Shown here piece after piece: positions 35,795-42,530 of a DNA stretch of 64,000 nt. The translations under genes and the position numbers were made by a program. The notes beneath the pieces were generated by a model, which worked only from the letters and a program-made list of their open reading frames with translations, was not told where the DNA came from and made no database searches. Location of the stretch: assembly GCF_900105205.1 (NCBI RefSeq), contig NZ_FNSQ01000005.1, forward strand, positions 124,001 to 188,000, given 5' to 3'. The stretch is from Microbacterium hydrocarbonoxydans. GTDB lineage: Bacteria > Actinomycetota > Actinomycetes > Actinomycetales > Microbacteriaceae. The stretch's first letter is position 1. Each line of letters opens with the position of its first letter.

Positions 35795-37150
35795 ATGACG
35801 ACCGTGACAGCACCGCATCGGCTGTGGCAGAACCCCCGCTACCTGACCTGGCTCGTGAGCGACACGAGCAAGGGACTAGCCGCCGCTCTGTTCGCGTTCG
35901 CGATCCCGCTGCTCGCGCTGATCGTGACGAACGACCCCGCGCAGGCGGGCATCATCGGCGGTGCGGGGATGGCTGCGCGTCTCGTGTTCACGCTCGCAGG
36001 CGGGGTGCTCGCCGACCGGCATCCGCGTATCGTCCTGATGCTGATCGGGGCGCTCGCCGGCATCCTGCTCTCCGGCGCCTTCACCGTGCTGGCACTCCTG
36101 GATGCGCTGACCTTCGGCACGCTGCTGGCCGCGAACATCTTGCTCGCCGCCCGCGGCGGACTCTTCGACGTCGCGGGCGAGAGCGCCATCAAGGAGATCG
36201 TCCCCGATGACGCGATGGGACGGGCGCAGGCGGCGAATCAGGGGCGCGACGCCGCACTGCAGCTCGCCGGCGGGCCGCTGGGCGGGCTGCTGCTGGGCGC
36301 CGGCGGGTGGCTCGTCGGAGTCGCGATGACGCTCTGCCACGGGATCGCCGCAGCAACCGCATGGATGCTGCATCGCCAGGCCCGCCGCGCGGGGATCGTC
36401 GACACGGGGGCGGATGCCGACGAGCCTCGCGTGGGCGCCTCGTCGGAGAACCCAGCGGCGGATGCAGAGGCCGAGGCGGATGCAGTGGCCGCAGCGCCCG
36501 CCGGGAGCAGCGCATGGGCAGAGTTGCGTGAGGGATTCGGATGGCTGCTCTCGCGACCCGACCTCGGCGGCGTGCTGCTGATCATCACCATCATCAACCT
36601 CGGCTTCAATGCCGCGATCACGACCGTCATCTACGCCCTGCAGCAAGCCGGATACTCGGAACTTCTGATCGGCAGCCTCAGCGCAGCCGTCGGAGCCGTG
36701 ATGCTCGTCGGAGCGGTGGTCGCCCCGCTCCTCGTGCCACGGATCAGAGCAGGAGTACTGGCGATCAGCGGGCTCTCAGTCGTGGCGATCGGCGCGATCG
36801 TGCTTTCCATGGTCACGAAACCTTGGGCGATCGTCGTGGTGCTCGGCGCATCCGTGCTGCTGCTCCCCTCCCTCAATGCCGGGATGATGGGCTACTTCAT
36901 GGTCGCGACTCCGACCCGGCTGCTCGGGCGGGCGAACAGCGCGGCGGGCGTGCTGGGCATGGGCGCGCTGCCCCTCGCGCCGCTGATCGCCGGCTTCGGG
37001 CTCAGCTGGATCGGCCGCGAATGGACCATGCTCGTCTGCGCAGCCCTGTGCGTCCTCGCCGTCGCGCTCGCGCTGGGCAACCGTGCTCTGCGCGCCCTGC
37101 CGGTCGAAGCGCGGTGGGCCGAGCACGCCAGGCAGTACGAGACCGCCTGA
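35795..37150 (+). CDS. MFS transporter (enterobactin exporter-like)
   Basis: A 451-residue protein with about 11-12 hydrophobic helices and a central loop of about 50 residues rich in Ala, Glu and Asp. GGVLADRHPRIVLM after helix 2 is the MFS motif A, and RGGLFDVAGESAIKEIVPDD is typical of EntS-like exporters. The ATG at 35795 is preferred; another at 35783 lies in the same frame. Its promoter carries the TTGCGCAA operator, and the divergent ArsR-type gene is the likely regulator. Probable efflux pump of unknown substrate. Confidence 0.92.
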   Translation: MTTVTAPHRLWQNPRYLTWLVSDTSKGLAAALFAFAIPLLALIVTNDPAQAGIIGGAGMAARLVFTLAGGVLADRHPRIVLMLIGALAGILLSGAFTVLALLDALTFGTLLAANILLAARGGLFDVAGESAIKEIVPDDAMGRAQAANQGRDAALQLAGGPLGGLLLGAGGWLVGVAMTLCHGIAAATAWMLHRQARRAGIVDTGADADEPRVGASSENPAADAEAEADAVAAAPAGSSAWAELREGFGWLLSRPDLGGVLLIITIINLGFNAAITTVIYALQQAGYSELLIGSLSAAVGAVMLVGAVVAPLLVPRIRAGVLAISGLSVVAIGAIVLSMVTKPWAIVVVLGASVLLLPSLNAGMMGYFMVATPTRLLGRANSAAGVLGMGALPLAPLIAGFGLSWIGREWTMLVCAALCVLAVALALGNRALRALPVEARWAEHARQYETA

Positions 37151-37170
37151 GCGATCGCTCGGCGATCGCC

Positions 37171-37962
37171 TCACAGGATCGCGGTGAGCACTCCGCCGTC
37201 CGCGCGCACGGCGGCACCGTTCGTCGCCGAGGAGAGCGGGCTCGAGAGGAAGGCGACCAGATTCGCGATCTCCGTCGGGTCGATGAAGCGCTCCAGGAGA
37301 GTCGTCCGGTTCTGGCCGATGATGGCGTCCTTCATCTCCTCCACAGGCAGCGCCTGAGCATCCGCCACCGCCGCCACGGATGCGGCCACTCCGTCGGAGA
37401 ACGTGGGTCCGCCGAGGACGGTGTTGACAGTCACCGAGGTCCCGCGGGTGAGCTTGGCCAGCCCGTTCCCGACGGCGAGCATGGCCGCCTTCGTCATCCC
37501 GTAGTGCACCATGTCCGCCGGCACGTTGACACCGGACTCGCTGCTGATGAAGATGATCCGGCCGGACCCTCGTGCGAGCATCCCGCCGAGCACTGCCCGG
37601 GACAGCCGCACACCGCTCATCACGTTGACCTCGAAGTATCGCGTCCACTCGTCATCGGCGATCGACGCGAAGTCGGCGAGACCGAAGAGACCGACGTTGT
37701 TCACCAGGATGTCCACCTCACCCAGCGCCTCGGTGAGCGCGGTCACCTCTGCCGCCTGCGAGAAGTCCGCCACGAGACCCGACACTCGCGCACCCGGCTG
37801 CTCGTCGCGCAGCCGCTCCACCGCCCGATCGAGGCGCCCCGCGTCGCGCCCGTTCAGCACCACCTCCACGCCTTCGGCCGCCAGGGCGGATGCCACGGCA
37901 TACCCGATCCCCTGACTCGAGCCACTGATGAACGCCCTCTTGCCCTGCAGTACCAGATCCAT
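37171..37962 (-). CDS. SDR family oxidoreductase
   Basis: A 263-residue classical SDR. The cofactor motif SGSSQGIG is near residue 14, NNVG near 87, catalytic Ser in FISSESG near 138, and YGMTK (YxxxK) near 151. The C-terminal ADGGVLTAIL resembles the 3-oxoacyl-ACP reductase/glucose dehydrogenase branch. The ATG at 37962 follows GAGGAG. It is divergent from a MarR regulator, with two matching 16-bp operators between; regulation by MarR is likely. Substrate unknown. Confidence 0.92.
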   Translation of the reverse strand: MDLVLQGKRAFISGSSQGIGYAVASALAAEGVEVVLNGRDAGRLDRAVERLRDEQPGARVSGLVADFSQAAEVTALTEALGEVDILVNNVGLFGLADFASIADDEWTRYFEVNVMSGVRLSRAVLGGMLARGSGRIIFISSESGVNVPADMVHYGMTKAAMLAVGNGLAKLTRGTSVTVNTVLGGPTFSDGVAASVAAVADAQALPVEEMKDAIIGQNRTTLLERFIDPTEIANLVAFLSSPLSSATNGAAVRADGGVLTAIL

Positions 37963-38000
37963 CACCGCTCCTCTTCAGCGCCGTTCGTCGGCACGTCTTC

Positions 38001-38048
38001 ACTTGCTTGAGCAAGTCACGGTACAGGGGATGACTTGCGTGAGCAAGT
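38001..38048. promoter_or_regulatory. Twin MarR operators
   Basis: Two 16-bp palindromes, ACTTGCTTGAGCAAGT (38001-38016, perfect) and ACTTGCGTGAGCAAGT (38033-38048), are 32 bases apart centre to centre (three helical turns) in the gap between the divergent SDR and marR-type genes. Confidence 0.85.
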
Positions 38049-38078
38049 GAAAAGCCACTGGTGGAGTATGCTCGCACC

Positions 38079-38579
38079 ATGTCTGAGAATCCGATCGCCG
38101 GTCCACTGAGCGCGGACGAACTGGACATCTGGGCACCCGTCGCGACGCTGCTCGAGCGACTCCCGACCGCACTCGACGCCCAGCTCCAGCGCGACAGCGG
38201 GCTGACCCACTTCGAGCACGGCATCCTGTACGCGCTCGATTCCGCCCCCGATCGCACACTGCGCCTCAGCATCCTCGCCGGCTACGCCAGCTGCACCCTC
38301 TCGCGGCTCTCCCGGGCGGTCTCCCGACTGGAGGCCAAAGGATGGGTCCGCCGCGCGACCGACCCCACCGACGGGCGGTTCACCCTGGGCATCCTCACCC
38401 CGAGCGGGCACGACAAGGTGGCCGAGTCGACCCCTGCGCATCATGCGCTGGTGCGCGAACTGGTCTTCGAGAGCCTGACCGCGGCTCAGCGTCGCCAGCT
38501 GCGCATGATCAGCCAGAGGATCTCGGCCGCGATCGGCCCTGACGAGTCGTGGCGGCCGCCGACGCTCGAGCGCCCGTGA
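38079..38579 (+). CDS. MarR family transcriptional regulator
   Basis: A 166-residue protein. The winged helix includes HFEHGILYALDSAP, SCTLSRLSRAVSRLEAKGWVRR and DGRFTLGILTPSGH, matching MarR. The ATG at 38079 was chosen; a GTG 18 bases upstream is in frame. Two palindromic sites lie 31 and 63 bases before it. It probably represses itself and the divergent SDR gene until a phenolic or related ligand binds. Confidence 0.92.
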   Translation: MSENPIAGPLSADELDIWAPVATLLERLPTALDAQLQRDSGLTHFEHGILYALDSAPDRTLRLSILAGYASCTLSRLSRAVSRLEAKGWVRRATDPTDGRFTLGILTPSGHDKVAESTPAHHALVRELVFESLTAAQRRQLRMISQRISAAIGPDESWRPPTLERP

Positions 38580-38639
38580 CGGATGTCGGGCCCCGCGCGT
38601 AGGATCAGCGGCACGCGCCGACGACCCGAGGAGACGACG

Positions 38640-39098
38640 ATGTCCGCCCTGCAGATCACACAGAAACCGCTCCCTTACGTCCGCCTCGCTGCGCTGACCG
38701 AGACCGTCGCGTCCCAACCCGAGGTCGCGGCCGTCGTGGGTCCGCTGTTCGATCGGGTGGCCGATGCGATCATCGCCTCCGGCGGCGAGCCGGGGCTGCC
38801 GATCGCGGAGTACGACATGAACAAGCACGGTGTGCGGATCACAGCCGGTTTCGTCTACGACGGTCCCGCCGTCGATGGGATCGTCATCGTCGAGCTGCCG
38901 GCCGTCGACGCGGCGTTCACCGCCACTCACCTCGGCACGATGGCGAGGATCGATGACAGCTGGCACGCGGTGAACCAGGCCATCCTGGCGAATGGCTCGA
39001 CGGCCGTGGGGGCATGCCGCGAGGTCTATCTGCAGTCGGAATCCGAAGACCAGGCCGACTGGGTCACCGAGCTGCAGCAGCCGGTGGCGAGTTCCTGA
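38640..39098 (+). CDS. GyrI-like small-molecule-binding protein
   Basis: A 152-residue protein of the GyrI/AraC effector-binding fold: QITQKPLPYVRLAALTETV at the start, AEYDMN in the middle, and VIVELPAVDAAFTATHLGTMARIDDSWHAVNQAILANG near the end. The ATG at 38640 follows GAGGAGACGACG. Proteins of this class bind small molecules (BltR/GyrI-type) without their own DNA-binding domain. Transcribed in the same direction as the MarR gene, 60 bases downstream, perhaps in the same operon. Confidence 0.85.
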   Translation: MSALQITQKPLPYVRLAALTETVASQPEVAAVVGPLFDRVADAIIASGGEPGLPIAEYDMNKHGVRITAGFVYDGPAVDGIVIVELPAVDAAFTATHLGTMARIDDSWHAVNQAILANGSTAVGACREVYLQSESEDQADWVTELQQPVASS

Positions 39099-39102
39099 CC
39101 CG

Positions 39103-39321
39103 TCAGAGCGCTCCGGCGAGCGCGGCGACGCCGACGATCACCGAGACGAGGGCGAGCACCAGGGCGACCGCGATCAACACGGCGTGGACCTTGAGGAATG
39201 CGGTGGCCTTGCCGTCGGCATCCCGAGCCCGAGGGTCCGTCGAGACGCGCTTGTAGAAGCGCGGCCACACGAGCACGTTGAAGGCGGCGTTGAGGAAGAG
39301 CACGACGGCGAGAGCGATCAC
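39103..39321 (-). CDS. SCO4848-like small membrane protein
   Basis: A 72-residue protein with two hydrophobic helices (about 2-20 and 45-70) joined by a basic loop. The segment NVLVWPRFYKRV and TAFLKVHAVL match the SCO4848 family of actinobacterial membrane proteins, function unknown. It starts at a GTG preceded by GGAGGG and is convergent with the GyrI-like gene, 4 bases apart. Confidence 0.82.
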   Translation of the reverse strand: MIALAVVLFLNAAFNVLVWPRFYKRVSTDPRARDADGKATAFLKVHAVLIAVALVLALVSVIVGVAALAGAL

Positions 39322-39465
39322 CCCTCCACGCTACTGCCCGGCCCGTCTCGTGCCTGGCGCCGTCGGTCGATGCCTACCGTCTGCAGGACTCCCGAAAAAC
39401 TGACCGAGTCCATGTATCAGGAACCCCTTGCCGCGCTCCTGATCAGTGTGATCACAATGGGACTC

Positions 39466-40089
39466 ATGATCGACGGCGCACCCGATGGCGCCGCCCTCGA
39501 TCCTGCACCGGACGACGGCGCGGCACGCTGGAGGCGTGCCGCCGACTTCTTCGACGCATGGCGGGACGGCGACAGCCGCGCGATGGACGACCTCGTGCGG
39601 TTGATGACGCCTGTCCTCTGGCATGTCGTGCGCGCGTACGGACTCGAACGCACCCTGGCCGAGGATGTCATCCAGACGACCTGGCTGCAGTTGGTCCGAG
39701 GGCACCGCTCGATCTCCGATCCGCGTGCGGTGTCGGCCTGGCTCACCACCACCGCTCGCCGCGAGGCATGGCGCGCCGGCAAGGCCCACGGTCGCATCGA
39801 CACCACCGAAGCGGATGCTCTCGATGCTCTGCTGCCCGCACAGCAGTCCGCCGAGGACCACGCCGCGACCGGCGATGAGAACAGGCGGCTCTGGTCCGCC
39901 GTGCAGCGCCTCGCCGAGCGATGCCAGCGACTGCTGCGAGTCATCGCCTTCGAGGAGCGCCCGGACTACGCGCGACTGGCAGCCGACCTGGCGATGCCGG
40001 TGGGCAGCATCGGACCGACGCGACAGCGCTGCCTCGCGAAGCTGCGGGACCTGCTCGACGCGCCCTCACCACGGACGGAGGGCCACTGA
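39466..40089 (+). CDS. ECF-type RNA polymerase sigma factor
   Basis: A 207-residue sigma factor. Region 2 is FFDAWRDGDSRAMDDLVRLMTPVLWHVVRAYGL plus AEDVIQTTWLQLVRG and VSAWLTTTARREAWR; region 4 is LAERCQRLLRVIAFEERPDYARLAADLAMPVGSIGPTRQRCLAKLRDLL. The ATG at 39466 (or 39457) is the best start; upstream codons are not protein-like. The gene shares one base (TGATG) with the next, and two protease-like genes follow. No classical zinc anti-sigma factor is adjacent. Confidence 0.92.
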   Translation: MIDGAPDGAALDPAPDDGAARWRRAADFFDAWRDGDSRAMDDLVRLMTPVLWHVVRAYGLERTLAEDVIQTTWLQLVRGHRSISDPRAVSAWLTTTARREAWRAGKAHGRIDTTEADALDALLPAQQSAEDHAATGDENRRLWSAVQRLAERCQRLLRVIAFEERPDYARLAADLAMPVGSIGPTRQRCLAKLRDLLDAPSPRTEGH

Positions 40090-40571
40090 TGAGCGAGAAC
40101 GACCGCGTCAACGGCGGCGACAACCACGAGGATGCCGAGCTGTTCGCCCAGCTGCGCTCACTGTGGCGCGACGTCGACCCGATGCCCGCCGCGCTGATCG
40201 ATCGGATGATCGCGGCCGTCGCCTCCGAGGGCCTCTCGGACGAGTACGCACTGCTCACCCTCGTGGAGGATCCGCTCGGAGCGGTGCGCGGCGACGCCGA
40301 TGCGCTGACGCTGCAGTTCAGCGACGGCACCACCAGCATCCTGCTCCATGTGACTCGTTCCGCGACCGGCGCGCACCGCATCGACGGCTGGGTGGATACG
40401 GTGACCGGCGAGATCGAGCTCGCCCAGGGCGATCGCATCCGCACGACGTCGCCGAACGACACGGGTCGATTCGTCTTCGATGACGTGCCGGATGGTCTGA
40501 CGCGCGTTCGCCTCACCGCCACCGTCGGCGACGAGGAGCGCACGCTTTCGACACCGCAGTTCGAGTTGTGA
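40089..40571 (+). CDS. Hypothetical protein with carboxypeptidase-regulatory-like beta domain
   Basis: A 160-residue protein. The N-terminal 60 residues are helical (LFAQLRSLWRDVDPMPAALIDRMIAAVA), reminiscent of the sigma-binding helices of anti-sigma factors but without the zinc motif. The C-terminal part (about 95-160; RIDGWVDTVTGEIEL, GRFVFDDVPDGLTRVRLT) looks like a transthyretin/carboxypeptidase-regulatory beta sandwich. No membrane segment. It is coupled to the sigma gene by a one-base overlap and lies before the subtilase; an anti-sigma or adaptor role is an inference from position. Confidence 0.8.
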   Translation: MSENDRVNGGDNHEDAELFAQLRSLWRDVDPMPAALIDRMIAAVASEGLSDEYALLTLVEDPLGAVRGDADALTLQFSDGTTSILLHVTRSATGAHRIDGWVDTVTGEIELAQGDRIRTTSPNDTGRFVFDDVPDGLTRVRLTATVGDEERTLSTPQFEL

Positions 40572-40643
40572 TCGACCGTGCGGTGACCGCGCACACGAGG
40601 GGAATCCGCCACGACGCGGCCGACCCGCCCATGCACACCCGAG

Positions 40644-40702
40644 GCGGGTCCGCCCGCACACCACACTGCGGGTCAGCCCGCACACGACGCGGGTCCGCCC
40701 GC
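40644..40702. repeat. Three short palindromes before the subtilase gene
   Basis: GCGGGTCCGCCCGC (40644-40657), GCGGGTCAGCCCGC (40668-40681) and GCGGGTCCGCCCGC (40689-40702) are spaced 24 and 21 bases apart, about two helical turns. They end 17 bases before the subtilase start, over the ribosome site. They could be operators or small hairpins controlling translation. Confidence 0.7.
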
Positions 40703-40718
40703 ATGGAGAGGACCGACG

Positions 40719-42293
40719 ATGGAACAGCCCCAGGGGTGGAGTTGGCAGGACCGCGCAGAGGGGTCGATCAGGCGGGGAACCGCACTCGACCCGTCGATCG
40801 AGCAGGTCGACGGAGTGCGGGCGTTCCCGACCGCGTACCTGCAGGAGCGGCTGCTGATCACACAGGATCAAGAGAACGACCAGGAGGCCTACGATCGAGA
40901 GATCCGGGAGCTGCGCGAGGCGGCCGGCTCCTTCGGATGGAACCTCGAGATCGAGAGTCCGGATGCTGCGCGCTCCGCCGCTCCGCTGCTCCCCGGCGTC
41001 CCCGGCTTCCTGCGGGCACGACTCACGACGCCCGACGAGCCCACCCGCGGTGAGTCCCCCGTGCCCCCGGATGCCTGGCGCGTACTGCAGCGCGCCCGCC
41101 GCAGCTCGGGCACCCCCATGCCGCGCACCAGCCTTGAGCACGTGCTGTCGATCGACCCGGTGGGCCTCAACCCGTTCAGCCGCACGAACCCCTTCAGTCG
41201 CACGAACCCCTTCAGCCGAACCAATCCGGTCCGCGGTGCGGGAGGAGGAGCAGGCGGCAGCGACGACTACCTCGAACCCGGGCGCGGAGCTCGGCAGCCG
41301 GTGACCTGGGTCGGCCCGGCACCGCGGCGCACCGCCGCTCCGAAGCGCGGCCGTCGCCCGGTGGTCGCGGTGCTCGACACGGGCTGCGGGGTGCACGACT
41401 GGCTGCCGGATGACATCGTCACCCGGCACATCGAACTCGACGGGGTGCCCGTCGGCCTCACCGATGACGCCGATCCCGAGCGGTACCCCGATCTGTACGG
41501 TCAGCTCGACGGCGAGATCGACGCGGTCGCGGGGCACGGCACGTTCATCTCAGGCATCATCCGGCAGACGGCGCCCGAGGCTGACATCCTGTCGATCCGG
41601 ATGGCTGGGGCGCTCGGGGTGATCGATGAGAGCACGTTCCTCACCACGGTCGCCCAGGTCGTCGAGCTGCTGCGCCGACACCGCGAAGACCCCTCGACCG
41701 GGCATCCGATCGACGTGCTCAACCTGTCGCTCGGGTACTACCACGAGACGCCGGTCGACGGTCAGTTCAGCATGACGCTCCACGCGCTGCTCACGGCGGC
41801 ACGCGAGCTCGGATGCGTGGTGGTCTGCTCCGCCGGAAACGACGCCATCGACCGACCGTCGTTCCCGGCATCCCTCTGGCCCTGGCCCGGGGCGGACAAC
41901 GGCATCCCGCGCGATGACGACGCACCGCATGTCTCGGTCGGAGCGCTCAACCCGTCGGCCCGCTCCGTCGCACTGTTCTCGAACGTCGGACCGTGGGTGC
42001 AGGTCTACGCGCCCGGTGCGGCCGTCGTCAGCACCTCTCCTGCGTTCATCGGCGGAGAGCAGGCGTCGACGAGAGCGGATGTCGACGGACTGCGCCGCGA
42101 GACGATCGACCCCGACGACTACCGGGGCGGCTTCGCGATCTGGAGCGGCACGTCGTTCGCAGCTCCGTACGTCGCCGGCCGGATCGCCGCGCAGCTGGGC
42201 ACGGTTCCGGCACGGGGTGTCGCATCGGATGCTGCAGCCAGGGCCGTAGCGGCCGTGCTCAAGAACCTGCCCTCGCCGGTGGAGAGGCGGTAG
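40719..42293 (+). CDS. S8 family serine peptidase (subtilase) without signal peptide
   Basis: A 524-residue protease. The catalytic triad is Asp220 in AVLDTGCG, His273 in GHGTFISGI and Ser479 in SGTSFAAPYVAG; the oxyanion Asn is in CSAGND. The first 215 residues are not a normal secretory prepropeptide: there is no signal sequence or membrane helix, and residues 151-168 are three exact copies of NPFSRT. A cytoplasmic location is therefore expected. It follows a sigma factor and a small beta-domain protein and precedes a CHAT protease, a recurring actinobacterial arrangement. Start ATG follows GAGAGG. Confidence 0.93.
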   Translation: MEQPQGWSWQDRAEGSIRRGTALDPSIEQVDGVRAFPTAYLQERLLITQDQENDQEAYDREIRELREAAGSFGWNLEIESPDAARSAAPLLPGVPGFLRARLTTPDEPTRGESPVPPDAWRVLQRARRSSGTPMPRTSLEHVLSIDPVGLNPFSRTNPFSRTNPFSRTNPVRGAGGGAGGSDDYLEPGRGARQPVTWVGPAPRRTAAPKRGRRPVVAVLDTGCGVHDWLPDDIVTRHIELDGVPVGLTDDADPERYPDLYGQLDGEIDAVAGHGTFISGIIRQTAPEADILSIRMAGALGVIDESTFLTTVAQVVELLRRHREDPSTGHPIDVLNLSLGYYHETPVDGQFSMTLHALLTAARELGCVVVCSAGNDAIDRPSFPASLWPWPGADNGIPRDDDAPHVSVGALNPSARSVALFSNVGPWVQVYAPGAAVVSTSPAFIGGEQASTRADVDGLRRETIDPDDYRGGFAIWSGTSFAAPYVAGRIAAQLGTVPARGVASDAAARAVAAVLKNLPSPVERR

Positions 42294-42352
42294 CCCCGGC
42301 ATCCGTCGCTCCGCCCGCCCCCGTCCCGCCTCTTCGCACACCTCCGTCCACT

Positions 42353-42422
42353 TGCATGCCCAGATCACACCTGCATGCCCGAAACCCCTGATTCGGGCCT
42401 GCACCTGTCTTCTCGGCATGCA
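42353..42422. repeat. Palindromic intergenic repeat, family A, third copy
   Basis: Arms 42353-42383 and 42392-42422 pair along most of their 31 bases around an 8-base loop. The left arm contains TGCATGCCCAGATCACA, shared with the copies at 1261 and 1374, 41 kb away. It lies between the subtilase and CHAT genes. Confidence 0.78.
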
Positions 42423-42530
42423 TTCGTGCGGGGCACGGGGCCGAGCACCGGAAGCGGACCCCGGGCGAGCCGGGAATCGGATGCGGCCGCACACCTTCCC
42501 TGCAACCGACCTGACCGGCATTCTGGTGAG

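Noticed and set aside
40644..40702. Tandem repeat as a CRISPR array or a coding repeat (GSART peptides)
   Set aside because: Units are 14-base palindromes with short spacers, and the frame reading GSART has no convincing start or family.
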